From NCBI GenBank assembly GCA_049487715.1, contig CP150587.1, positions 186,001-250,000 of the forward strand: DNA of 64,000 nucleotides, in the 5' to 3' direction. Positions 29,757 to 39,265 of the stretch are shown here, piece by piece. Under the pieces are notes generated by a model, which saw only the letters and a list, made by a program, of their open reading frames with translations, did not search any database and was not told the origin of the DNA. A program made the position numbers and the translations under genes. Every line of letters starts with the position of its first letter. The stretch's first letter is position 1. The DNA is from Pycnococcus provasolii (lineage: Eukaryota > Chlorophyta > Pseudoscourfieldiophyceae > Pseudoscourfieldiales).

Positions 29757-30752
29757 ATGGGTTCGCCTCCTGATCATGATGCAAAATCCACGGAACATTC
29801 TCCTAACAACCAAATAAATACCCCCTTAGTTCTCGCCCTCGTCGTGGACGTGCTCACGAACCAAACACTGGCGGCAGCGTCATCGTCGTCGTCATCGTCA
29901 TCAAAACAACCCGCTGGTAAGCGCTGCTTAGATTTTGACGACCTCTTCATGCTCAGGCAAGTCGCGCGCTCGACCAAACTGGCGTGCGACGCCGCGGCGC
30001 AAAGACTACTCAAGTCAACGCTGTGCACGCCCAAAGTCGTCCTGTACGTCGACGGCGTTGCCAGGAACGGAGACGGCGCACTCACATCTTATGACCACAA
30101 CGCAAAAAGAGAAAGTGGCGTGCAGGTGGACAACAACAACCCGTCGAAAATTATCACGTTCTTTCGCGCCGCACAGTACACGACGTCGTTCGTGAGATTC
30201 GATAAACGAGGACGCGCGGTGTACGCACCCGTAGACGCCGTCGGCGTGCCGCACGCAGACGCAGAACCGCCTCTGTCGCCAAACACGCCTCTCATGAGCC
30301 ACGACGCCGCGGCATTCACGTGGGACAGCTGCATGCTGAGAACGGATATCGACGACGTCGTCGACGAACACGTCGAACCGCGAGATGTACACGCCCTGTA
30401 TTGCGGCCAGAAACTGTCCGTGCACGTACCTGGCAAAGTGCAAGGCATGCACCACCACGACGAGAACGATGATGTGATTGTGCTTGAGTCGAGGAGATTC
30501 GGTGGTGGCGTGTGTGCCGCCGATGCGGTGGGAGCGCACGAAGCGTCGTCCCACAGCGCCGAACTCAGATACCACGTCGCGGACGCGTGCGTGGAGGAGG
30601 TGACTGAGGAAGAACGCACGGACGGTACGAACGACGAGTTCCAGGTAACACGCACGTACTTGAGCTACCAAGGTGCTGGACGCATCGTGTGCGTCAGCCT
30701 CGACGCGATGGCACTCGTACATGCTGCGCGCGAGGTGAAAGCGCGCCGATAA
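29757..30752 (+). CDS. Conserved-looking protein of unknown function
   Basis: A 331-residue protein from the ATG at 29757. It has a poly-Ser run at residues 42-49 and a segment with alternating hydrophobic residues typical of beta strands (VVLYVDGVARNG, TSFVRFDKRGRAVYAPVDAVG, RIVCVSLDAMALVHA). Codon bias matches the neighbours. I do not recognise a family; there is no membrane segment or signal peptide. It is convergent with the ADAT1 gene, with only 56 bp between the stop codons. Confidence 0.7.
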   Translation: MGSPPDHDAKSTEHSPNNQINTPLVLALVVDVLTNQTLAAASSSSSSSSKQPAGKRCLDFDDLFMLRQVARSTKLACDAAAQRLLKSTLCTPKVVLYVDGVARNGDGALTSYDHNAKRESGVQVDNNNPSKIITFFRAAQYTTSFVRFDKRGRAVYAPVDAVGVPHADAEPPLSPNTPLMSHDAAAFTWDSCMLRTDIDDVVDEHVEPRDVHALYCGQKLSVHVPGKVQGMHHHDENDDVIVLESRRFGGGVCAADAVGAHEASSHSAELRYHVADACVEEVTEEERTDGTNDEFQVTRTYLSYQGAGRIVCVSLDAMALVHAAREVKARR

Positions 30753-30808
30753 AAGAACCAAAAAAGTTATATATATATACAACTGTTACATTTAATTTTA
30801 CCAAATCT

Positions 30809-32491
30809 TTACAGAGTGTTTCGCCAGCATGCCGCGAGGCGGTCGAGTGCCTCGCGTTTCATGTTTGCGTGTGTGGCCGACTTGAGGCGCCGCTTGCGCT
30901 CACGGAACGTTTCCACGCCGCCGCCGCCGCTGCCGCCGTCGTGCTTGCCGCCAATGCGCTCGAAAAGCCTGAGGAGTGCACGCGGGCTTACGTCTGTCTC
31001 CGATCCGTCGGGTGCGAGTCCTGTGCGTGAGTCAATCGGCGAAAGTTCGACGACGCGTCCGGCGTGCCACCAACAACAGGGTGTATCTGCGTCAAACATA
31101 ACACGATCGTCGTGCGCGATAGTTTCTGTGGCATTGTTCGTAAGGGGTACGCTCGATCCAAGCAGCACAGGATGCGCGTGTGCATCGTTGTCGAGCGTGG
31201 TCATTGGCGGGAGTCCCTTAATGTTTCCCGCGAGGCGTAGCGAGAGCGCGCGCCGGCAGCTCGCTCGGTCGAACTTGCGTCCAATGACAACGGCGTGAAG
31301 TCGTATTGGTGCCGCGAGTGTATTCGCGAGGAGTGATCCTTGGATTCCGACACGCGACCAGGTGGCGATTTTGTCGCTGCAGCTCAATATGGGTTGGCTC
31401 ATTGCGCACGACGGCGATAGGCCAGTTGGCATCCACTTCGCGACGTGCTTGGGCATTGTTGTTGTGCATCCTCCTTTGGCTAACGACGCGATCTCGCCTT
31501 CGCGCCAGCTTCCAAACATGTTGGTTTGTGTCGGTCGGTTTGCGATGTCAAAGACGTGAGGTTCAAGTTCTGCGTTGGTTGGCAACCCTTCGAAACGAAC
31601 ATCTTTGCGCGGTTTCACCCACCGTCTCACGCACGCGTTCCCGCACGGCGCTGTTGACGTGTACATGACGAGTTTGTTGTTGAGGTTGTACCACCAGTTT
31701 GAGGGCAGTGTGGCGTTGAGAGGCTTGCAGGTTAGACGTGCGGCATCGAGTATGCGTTGCTGGTCGGAGGTGAAGTGCAGATGGTGAATGATGTTTGCGT
31801 GGTCTTTGTTTCGGAGTGGTTCGAGATGACTCAATAAGAGAAGTCTCTTGAGCGATCGTCGTGCGAGTACTTCCGCGTGCATGTCACGCACGACGCTTCC
31901 ATCGTCATCAGGCGAGCCAGACCCAGACCCATGTGCTTGTACGAACTTCGTGCCTTCCCCGTACGATAGGACGTAAACTTCCCACTCGTGATTTGATTGA
32001 TGAGAGCACGGAGAACACGATGCTGACGATGCAGCAGCATCAGAAGTGTGAGCATCAGCCTGAGCCTGAGGAGGAGGCTTACACTCCGAGTCTGTTCGAG
32101 GATTATTACCCGACGACATGGTTCCATTCCCATTCCCATTTACCAACAACACGAAAGCTGACACGACATTTATATGCTCACTCACACGAGGTTCATCACA
32201 AGCGTCATCACCTGAAGATGAAGAATTCAACGAAACAAGCGTACGACGCAACGCCTTGACGATGATCGAAATGCCATCAGCCAAAAGAGAACTAGTGACA
32301 CGAGGCTTCTCCACGTACCTTCCCTGGAAAGGACCACCACCTAGAATACGCTCTTCTTTATTATTTTTATTAGGAGGAGGAGGAGAGGGAGGAGCACGAG
32401 GAACCGACGCCGCCGACGCCGGTGCCACTGTTAACGCCGCCGGTGCCACCGTTAACGACGCCGCCACTGCCGACGGGATCCCCGCCGGCAT
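30809..32491 (-). CDS. ADAT1: tRNA-specific adenosine deaminase 1 (A-to-I at position 37)
   Basis: A 560-residue protein of the ADAR/ADAT1 deaminase family (adenosine deaminase z-alpha-less type). The catalytic zinc site is complete: DMHAEVLARR near residue 203 (His ligand plus proton-shuttling Glu), STAPCGNACVRRW near 282, and the distant Cys in LSCSDKIATW near 370, with the following SRVGIQGSLLA typical of the family. ADAT1/Tad1 converts A37 of tRNA-Ala to inosine. Residues 1-165 include a Pro/Ala-rich start, DGISIIVKALRRTL and low-complexity sequence, longer than usual for ADAT1 and possibly partly untranslated or targeting sequence. No double-stranded-RNA-binding domain is visible, which argues against ADAR. 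Confidence 0.9.
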   Translation of the reverse strand: MPAGIPSAVAASLTVAPAALTVAPASAASVPRAPPSPPPPNKNNKEERILGGGPFQGRYVEKPRVTSSLLADGISIIVKALRRTLVSLNSSSSGDDACDEPRVSEHINVVSAFVLLVNGNGNGTMSSGNNPRTDSECKPPPQAQADAHTSDAAASSASCSPCSHQSNHEWEVYVLSYGEGTKFVQAHGSGSGSPDDDGSVVRDMHAEVLARRSLKRLLLLSHLEPLRNKDHANIIHHLHFTSDQQRILDAARLTCKPLNATLPSNWWYNLNNKLVMYTSTAPCGNACVRRWVKPRKDVRFEGLPTNAELEPHVFDIANRPTQTNMFGSWREGEIASLAKGGCTTTMPKHVAKWMPTGLSPSCAMSQPILSCSDKIATWSRVGIQGSLLANTLAAPIRLHAVVIGRKFDRASCRRALSLRLAGNIKGLPPMTTLDNDAHAHPVLLGSSVPLTNNATETIAHDDRVMFDADTPCCWWHAGRVVELSPIDSRTGLAPDGSETDVSPRALLRLFERIGGKHDGGSGGGGVETFRERKRRLKSATHANMKREALDRLAACWRNTL

Positions 32492-32961
32492 GAATAAAAA
32501 TGAGGCGTCTTTTTTTCTAAAAAGTTTTTCTGTCTTCTCCGTTAGGGTTTGGGCGAGATCGATCTAGGGTTACGGTGTTAGGGTTTGGGTGAGATCTACA
32601 TATCTAGGGTTACGGTGTTAGGGTTTATAAAACTGGTTCACCCACCTTTTTTTTTCCTGCGACGTTGTTGACGTGTACAGTGTGCCACACCAGTTGTTTG
32701 TATTTTAATATTTTTTTAAAAAAAATAACAGGTTTCAGCAGATATTTATTTATTTCGTTCAGATAATACGGTTTCAGCAGATACGGTTTCAGATATTTAT
32801 TTCAGATACGTGTGACAGTTCAGTTTCACCACTTCACTTCACTTCACTTCATTCAGGTGAGTTCAACTCACTTGCCTTCAGTGAATTGAATTGGAATTGG
32901 AATTGGAATTGGATAAAATAAATATCTTTTTTACCAACGTATATACTCGTGAGTTATTGAT
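32492..32961. other. Spacer with telomere-like and short repeats
   Basis: Two imperfect copies of GTTAGGGTTTGGGYGAGATC...ATCTAGGGTTACGGT occupy 32541-32576 and 32577-32616. Then CAGATATTTATT/ACGGTTTCAGCAGATA repeats at 32733-32815 and short (CACTT)n and (GGAATT)n runs to 32912. Confidence 0.7.
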
Positions 32962-34047
32962 ATGCAGACTTGGAAGTTGTGGAGTGTATCCAGTTTATAC
33001 ATCTTTGGTTTGTTGAGTGCGCTGCTTCTAGTCATCGTGACCTCGAGTCGTTTATCTCGCAGCAAACACATGTCCACGTTAAGACGTGAAACGTCGTCGC
33101 TGAAATATCCTGGACTCTTAATATGTCCGTCGTACGTCTCAAGGGGCATGTCATTTGTCTCTGGTGCGGCGTTCAGCGAAAACCCAACGGCACTTGTGAA
33201 CATGCCTGCGCTCATAGACGTCCTGGGGGACACCTTGGCCTCGGAGGCTGGATACGCCGCGTGTCCGCGTGTGCTTCAGTTTAACAACAACGACGTCGAA
33301 CACCCGAACTTGGTGATATGCGCGGACTTCTCGCCGTCTCCTGTCTTGTTGGAAACGCCACCGGAAACCGCGTCGTGTGACCCGGACGCGACTTCGGCGT
33401 ACTTTTTCTCAGTCAACCAGCCGGACGTTGGCATGCACGGCTCTTTACCGCCGAAAGGACTCGAGTGGCACGCCAGGAACCCGAAAAGCAGTCTTGTGTT
33501 TAGAGCGCAATCCATCAACTCCACCGGTGTGCCGCTCCAAATGTTCATGTACGATGACCTTAACGAAGTACCCAAGGACTTTGACGAGTACACGAAGACG
33601 TTCGGACTCGAGGGTGTCAACACCGTCGAACTCGCCATGGGAACGCTCATGAAGGTGGTCGTCGAGCGAGTCGTTCGCAACCGACCAGCCACACAAGCGG
33701 ACAAACACGGCGCCGTGGACATGTACAGCAAGTGCGACGACAGCAAGTACACCGTCAAGTACGCGACGGAAACCAACCTCGGCGGAGTTTCGGAAGACAG
33801 CGTCTCCACCGTCCTCAGCCCGTTCAGCTTGAGTGTCAAGACGGAGTGCTACGTTCACGAGTTTGGGTTCATCGAAGGCGCCGGCATCGTCGGAGGCGTG
33901 CTCGCCATGACCGGATCCGTCATCTTCTTGGGCGTCGTGTGCTTCAAGCTCTATAAGAAACGCGCGGAGAACGGCGCGTGGGGATCGCTCACAGACGACG
34001 AGCGGAGCATGCTGCTGAACTCGCTCGTCGGCGGCGACGACGCATGA
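32962..34047 (+). CDS. Two-TM protein with large extracytosolic domain
   Basis: A 361-residue protein from the ATG at 32962. A first membrane helix lies at about residues 9-28 (SSLYIFGLLSALLLVIVTSS) and a second at about 304-328 (GAGIVGGVLAMTGSVIFLGVV), followed by a basic stop-transfer (KLYKKR) and a short cytosolic tail. The loop of about 275 residues contains paired cysteines and one N-glycosylation-type site (NST near 182). Just after the first helix comes KYPGLLICPS, which recalls the FPAVTIC signature of DEG/ENaC/ASIC channels, and the topology is the same. The rest is not clearly ENaC-like, so this is only a hint. It is convergent with the next gene, 77 bp apart. Confidence 0.75.
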   Translation: MQTWKLWSVSSLYIFGLLSALLLVIVTSSRLSRSKHMSTLRRETSSLKYPGLLICPSYVSRGMSFVSGAAFSENPTALVNMPALIDVLGDTLASEAGYAACPRVLQFNNNDVEHPNLVICADFSPSPVLLETPPETASCDPDATSAYFFSVNQPDVGMHGSLPPKGLEWHARNPKSSLVFRAQSINSTGVPLQMFMYDDLNEVPKDFDEYTKTFGLEGVNTVELAMGTLMKVVVERVVRNRPATQADKHGAVDMYSKCDDSKYTVKYATETNLGGVSEDSVSTVLSPFSLSVKTECYVHEFGFIEGAGIVGGVLAMTGSVIFLGVVCFKLYKKRAENGAWGSLTDDERSMLLNSLVGGDDA

Positions 34048-34124
34048 TCACAAGCGCGCAATGCAATGCAATATTGGCACCTCCTCCCTCCTAGTAAGAT
34101 AAACATTAGTCGAAAATTTTACAA

Positions 34125-37046
34125 TCATCGCGCAGTCTGGCTGCCCACCTGCTTGAGCGCCAACAGTGCAGAACGCGTCTCGCTCGCCGCCACTGGCAAG
34201 TAGTCAGCAGTTGCGCTCGTCGACGAACCGATGCCACCTGCGCCCCTCAGCGGCCCATATCCACACTGAGACGCGATGTCAGCTCCAGGTTGCGCGTATG
34301 CCACAAAGCGCTTCGTGCTCAGGGCGCGCACGTTGCGTGCATATGCATCCGACGCGCGGTTGCGATCCGTGGTCGCCGGTACGTGCGTTCGCGCAGGCGG
34401 TCCGTCGGTCGTAGGGACGATGCGCTCGTCACCAGGATTCGGCGCGGTAAAGTCAACGGCATCCATGCCAACAGCTGCGCGTTCGGGCATGGACCACACG
34501 TCCATCGCACGCGCCGCTCGAATCTCGAGACTTGCGACGGACCCCGAGTGGCGTATCGCGTTTTCTTCCGTCCGACGATCGTGATGCATCACGTGAGCCG
34601 GCAGCGTCTCAGACGCAGGAATGACGTCGTGCATGGCCGCCGCCCCTGTCCAGTATCGCTGCGTGTGAGCACCGCGATAGTTGACGTCTGGACCGAGCGT
34701 TACGGGGATGAGCGTTTCAGGCGGCGCTCGACGAAGCGCGCGTGGCGCCGTCAGCGGACCCGTCGTATGGGCAATGTCGCCGCGAGGAGTACGTGGTAGC
34801 TTCTCGCCGTTCGCCACAGCCTCCCTCGCTTCAAGGATCTGTCTCTGCCCTTCGATGAATGCCGGATCCTCACCGCGGCAGTACAGCGGCACATCATGCA
34901 GTCGAGCGGATGCCGCGCCGAACCTCTCGTGCAGGTACGCGCGCCGTGCGGACGTCGCGGCGCGTGCTTGAGCCTTTGCATCAATCATGTGCGAGTTGGC
35001 GACTGCAGCCGCCTCCGCCGTCCTCGCTACCATCTTCGCGGACGCCTGGCCGCCTCCGGCTGCCAAAGCATGCTTGGCAGCCTCGGCACGGTGCTTTGCC
35101 CTTTCGGCAGCCGCGACCGCCTTAGCAGCCCTAATGGCTGGATTGATGTCCTCGCCTTCGCGCAGCGTTGCCGAAGCGAGACGATCCCAAGCACCGAATT
35201 CCATCTCCTTGAACATCACAGCGCCGGGATGGCTAGCGCTGTAAGTGAAGCCTGGCGGAAGCTCATTGTTGCCATCCGGCATCTGCGGTTCCACAGGGCA
35301 GTAGTACGCTCGATCCTTCTCAGGGCGAACGTGATGCTTTGTTGGATCCTTCACCTTCACCTTCGCAGCAGCTAAGTTGGCAGCATTGCGCTTCGATTTG
35401 GAATCAGCCTTGCATGCAATGCGGCATTCTGCGGGCATCGTTCGATCGAGCGCGCCAAATCGTCGCGCGCCGGACGGCCCGCGATCTGGCGCCCACGTGC
35501 GCTCCGTCCCGCAATTCATCTGCATGTAAAGGCGGTGCGTGTGCAGCAGCCGTTCGACGGGAACATTCTTATAGCGCGACTTGGACACGACGTCCTGAGG
35601 AATTTCGGAGATCACCTTCTCGTGCTCGGGTCGGATCGTCACTATCTTGGACGCATGATGCGAGTTGTGGTGCGAACCGGCGGTGCTCGCCATGCCGGCG
35701 TTCGTCTCGTTCGGCTCGGGCTCATCCACGGCGGCGGCAGATTCAGCGACGCTCGTGCCGTCGCTCGGACTGTCGGGTGCCTCCTCCGTGTTCACGAGCG
35801 TTGGCTTTCGCGCGGTGCCGAGGAGCTCACACAGTGGCAATCCGAGTGGAGTTTTCAGGCTGTTCGACGCACGGAATGGGAACGTTTCGTTGCTGTCTTT
35901 GATGCGATCCTCGACACCCTCGACGCGGCTCAGGCGCGACATGTACTCCACCTCCGGCATTGGGCGCAGGACGAACCACCCTTCGCGATCGTTCTCCGAG
36001 ACGTTCCTCGCGTACGGCCTGGAGTCGCCGCCGTCGTACAGCGCGTCGTACATCGCGCTCGCGCGCACGTGCGTCGGTCTTGCGGGAAGTGCAAACTCTC
36101 GCGCACGTCCGACAGCGGTGACGGTGGCAGCCGTGTCGTTGTCCGGCGCGCGCGCCTCGTGCGTGAGTCGAATCCACCGTTCCCGGTCCGTCACTTCGTC
36201 CTGCAGGTTGGTGTGCTGCCTGAGCGTTCCGATGAACTTGTCCGTTTCTCCGAAGCTCGTCGCGATAGGTTGCTTCATCGGCTTTTGCGTGATTGTGTCG
36301 AGTCGTCCTGACGCGGCGAGGTGTGGCGTCATGGATGCGTTCGTACCCGTGGCTGCGGAGTCGACGACTTCACGCACGACGTGTATGGTGGCGAGTCCTC
36401 CCGTCCCTTCCCCTGCTTCGCTGACACCTAAGTTTGTGTTCGCGGCGTGCGCGAGTGCCGTTCTCGAGTCGCCGCCGACGGCTGTTCTTTTCGTGCGCGC
36501 TTTTCGCATGGCGTCCATGCCTGCCCACGTCCTCGCGTTGACGACTTTGTTATTATTTGTGCTTGCGTGCGCGCGTACTCGCTCACCTTTCGCCCCTTGT
36601 GTTTTCTTTGGCGGCGGTGGAACGACACCCGCGGCATACGTCGCCCACAGTCGTGGCGATTGTCCTGGCAGTGACGAAATGCCTCGTATGAACGCGGTTC
36701 GTCCGGAGGCTGTGTACACCTTGTCCCCTGGCGAGAAGCCGAGCATAAGGTTCGTCGCACGCGGTGCTTTCACAATGACGGACGCGGAGTCGTGCGACCA
36801 CGAAGGAGGTCCAGAAGCTCCTGAGGCTGTTAAGTGCGTAGAGGAAGTGAAGTGCGCCTTCATACTACTTACACCCAGAGCGGCCGACGAGATGGACTTG
36901 AGTTGCGAACGGGACGCACGCAAAGAGGGAATGCCTCCCGGACGCTTGGTTGCCTGAGAGTGAGAGTGAGAGGAGGGTGGTGGTGCAGGCTTCCCATGAT
37001 TATTGTCATGTTCATCATCATCACCTTGCGCGGCGGCGGCCATCAT
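34125..37046 (-). CDS. Large protein of unknown function, 973 residues
   Basis: The ATG at 37046 is chosen (MMAAAAQGDDDEHD) because the longer frame begins with GTG. The protein is largely polar with His/Ser and Asp-rich N-terminal low complexity, an Ala-rich charged helix at about residues 625-700 (AIRAAKAVAAAERAKHRAEA), and many short Arg/Pro/Thr-containing segments. No enzymatic motif, signal peptide or membrane helix is seen. Such long, basic, motif-poor proteins in flagellates are often flagellar or basal-body associated, but nothing in the sequence proves this. The open frame of almost 3 kb and its codon bias support a real gene. Confidence 0.8.
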   Translation of the reverse strand: MMAAAAQGDDDEHDNNHGKPAPPPSSHSHSQATKRPGGIPSLRASRSQLKSISSAALGVSSMKAHFTSSTHLTASGASGPPSWSHDSASVIVKAPRATNLMLGFSPGDKVYTASGRTAFIRGISSLPGQSPRLWATYAAGVVPPPPKKTQGAKGERVRAHASTNNNKVVNARTWAGMDAMRKARTKRTAVGGDSRTALAHAANTNLGVSEAGEGTGGLATIHVVREVVDSAATGTNASMTPHLAASGRLDTITQKPMKQPIATSFGETDKFIGTLRQHTNLQDEVTDRERWIRLTHEARAPDNDTAATVTAVGRAREFALPARPTHVRASAMYDALYDGGDSRPYARNVSENDREGWFVLRPMPEVEYMSRLSRVEGVEDRIKDSNETFPFRASNSLKTPLGLPLCELLGTARKPTLVNTEEAPDSPSDGTSVAESAAAVDEPEPNETNAGMASTAGSHHNSHHASKIVTIRPEHEKVISEIPQDVVSKSRYKNVPVERLLHTHRLYMQMNCGTERTWAPDRGPSGARRFGALDRTMPAECRIACKADSKSKRNAANLAAAKVKVKDPTKHHVRPEKDRAYYCPVEPQMPDGNNELPPGFTYSASHPGAVMFKEMEFGAWDRLASATLREGEDINPAIRAAKAVAAAERAKHRAEAAKHALAAGGGQASAKMVARTAEAAAVANSHMIDAKAQARAATSARRAYLHERFGAASARLHDVPLYCRGEDPAFIEGQRQILEAREAVANGEKLPRTPRGDIAHTTGPLTAPRALRRAPPETLIPVTLGPDVNYRGAHTQRYWTGAAAMHDVIPASETLPAHVMHHDRRTEENAIRHSGSVASLEIRAARAMDVWSMPERAAVGMDAVDFTAPNPGDERIVPTTDGPPARTHVPATTDRNRASDAYARNVRALSTKRFVAYAQPGADIASQCGYGPLRGAGGIGSSTSATADYLPVAASETRSALLALKQVGSQTAR

Positions 37047-37429
37047 CTCCGTGGACCTCACTCACTCAACAAGTGAGGAGGACACTTCCTTCTGCTTGAA
37101 CGAAACCGCACTCTCTCTTAAGAGCGAGCTCTCACAAAGCACACAAGCAAGAGTGAGGGAGGCTCGGCTCACACACACTTACGAATTTCGATGAGCAAGC
37201 ACGCTCAAGAGTGTGAGACTCACACCGTGCGCACACAAGCAAGCTCACTGCGCACACAAGAGTGAGGCTCACAGGTACAGCTCACGCCACGAAACGAGCC
37301 AGAGCCAACTTCCTGTAACACGCCACGGATACACGAGCTGAGTGTGTCTCGAACTTCGCTCGCTCGCTTAGCACGCCCAGTACGGATACACGAGATACAC
37401 GGAGTGTGTCTCGTATATAAGAACTACTT

Positions 37430-37700
37430 ATGCCAACAAGACTCGCACGGCTGCTTAAGCCGTTGCTCGCCCGAGTGTTACAAGACTCGCACGGCTGCGC
37501 CGTTGCTCGCCCGAGTGTTACAAGACTCGCACGGCTACGCCGTTCTCGCCCGAGTGTAAGATTAACAAGACTCGCACGGCTGCGCCGTTGCTCGCCCGAG
37601 TGTTACAAGACTCGCCCGGCTGCTTAAGCCGTTGCTCGCCCGAGTGTAAGCTTAACAAGACGCGCACAACAAGGAACAAGGCTGCTTAAGCCGTTGCTCT
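37430..37700 (+). repeat. Dispersed repeat, copy B: tandem cluster with palindromic cores
   Basis: Six imperfect units of about 36-48 bp carry ACAAGACTCGCACGGCTGC followed by GCCGTTGCTCGCCCGAGTGT. Some units have CTTAAG inserted in the core so that GGCTGCTTAAGCC forms a palindrome. Related sequence occurs singly at 25875-25960. Confidence 0.85.
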
Positions 37701-38564
37701 AGAGGGTGACGCCCGGTGAGGCGATGACCAGTGCACTGCCAGCCCTGGGGTTGGTTGTTCCAGAGATTCCTGGGAGGTTGACCATCTTCTTTCTTGAAGC
37801 TCTTGATGAGCTTCATTGGGCGAGCATTCTTTGACTATCGTAGACTAAACCTGTACCTGATATTGGCTCATCGTGCCCTTTAACGTCACTTAATAATTGG
37901 CCGGTTCATCATATTTCTACAGTATCTGTGATAAAGTTAACACACGTTTTCCAACTCCTTTCCTTTCCGGCTTTCCCGATTAGTAGTTCTTACATATGTA
38001 GCAATTATGGTCGTGGCGCTTCCCCGCGATTCCGACGGGCGCATGACCTCATGCCTGTCGTGGTTCTTCACGAAGGCCAAGGAATTGCCAAGAAGGGGGC
38101 GACCGATTCCCTTCCTTCCTACTTAGTCCATATTCAACGATAAAATAGGTGGTCAAGACGCAAGAGGCCGGTGGATCCCAATAATGAAACGTAGAGCGCG
38201 CGAGAATTCTTGCCAAAGCTCGTGCCTTTGTAACTTTCACGCCCCCCGCGTGGCGCGGGCCTCACCGGTGGTGCATACATGAGAATCGGCGAGGCCAGAC
38301 GATGCCGCAACGAGGTGATCTTGTACGTCCCATGGTCGGGGCGACAGGTCGGGATCCCCGGGGTTGGAAAATGGAAAAAGCCAAAAAGGAATCCGGGTTA
38401 TGTAAAAAAACTTCCCTTCCTCCCAATAATGAAAGGGAGGCGAAGAAGCGGTATCCCCTATCCCCCACACACGTTTCTGTTTGCTGTTTCCCCTCCGGCC
38501 GGGGCAGACAGGCCGACTGGAGAGAGAGTTCCCTTTGACCTTTGGTCGGGTCTTCTTCCCCGAC

Positions 38565-38990
38565 AATGCAAACGTTCCCTCCAAGAAGTTTCCAGGGGGA
38601 TCCACACATTGTATGGGCAGAGATCCCGGAGCGAATCCCCCCCCCCCCCCCCCCCCCTGTAAAGGAATTCCTTCCTCGACCTTAAGGTTCCGTTCAAGCC
38701 ATTCCCAAGGGGGATCCACACGCAGAGCTCCCGGAGCGAATCCCCCCCCCCCCCCGTAAAGGAATTCCTTCCTCGACCCAAGGGTTGTAATAACCCCTTC
38801 CTCGACCAAACGTTCCACTCCAAGAAATTCCAAGGGGGATCCACACATTGGGCAGAGCTCCCGGGCCCTGAATTCCCCCCCCCCCCTTTAAAGGAATTCC
38901 TTCCTCGACCTTAAGGTTCCGTTCAACCCTTTTCATTGGGGATCCACACGCAGACTCCGGGCCTTGAATTTGCCCCCCCTTCTGCCGCCT
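38565..38990. repeat. Poly-C-containing repeat, four diverged copies
   Basis: Each unit of roughly 85-130 bp contains GGGGGATCCACACR then (for most) GCAGAGCTCCCGG, a C8-C19 tract, and TAAAGGAATTCCTTCCTCGA. Copies differ by small indels, mainly in the C tract length. Confidence 0.85.
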
Positions 38991-39265
38991 TTCTTTTCAG
39001 GGAGGGGGGTGGCGGCGCGTCCGTTCCCGTTCCGCCCCTTCCCTTCCCCCCTGGGCCTGGCTGGGCCCCGCCCCTGTGGCCCTGTGGTGAAGCGTGGGTC
39101 CCACGCGTTCCCCCTCCCCCCTGGGTGGCTCTTTGGTGGCGCTTTCATTCTCCCTAGCTCCACTCGGCTGCCTCTACAAAGCTTGGCGCCGCAGTACCTG
39201 TCTTCTTTTCTGCTCTCTTTCTGCTCTCTTACTTTTTCATCTTCTTTTGCTCATTTACCCTCAAT

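Larger units (their letters stand above)
37047..39265. other. Long repeat-rich spacer
   Basis: Apart from the arrays listed separately (37430-37700 and 38565-38990), it has GAGTGAGGCTCACA-type repeats at 37130-37300 and a CT-rich stretch just before eIF4A (39195-39260) that probably belongs to its promoter or leader. No gene supported. Confidence 0.5.

Noticed and set aside
30809-32491. ADAR-type mRNA editing enzyme
   Set aside because: No double-stranded-RNA-binding domains and a tRNA-deaminase-like length and motif set.
37430-37700. CRISPR-like spacing of repeats
   Set aside because: Unit lengths vary, spacers are not unique, and the genome is eukaryotic; it is a degenerate tandem repeat.
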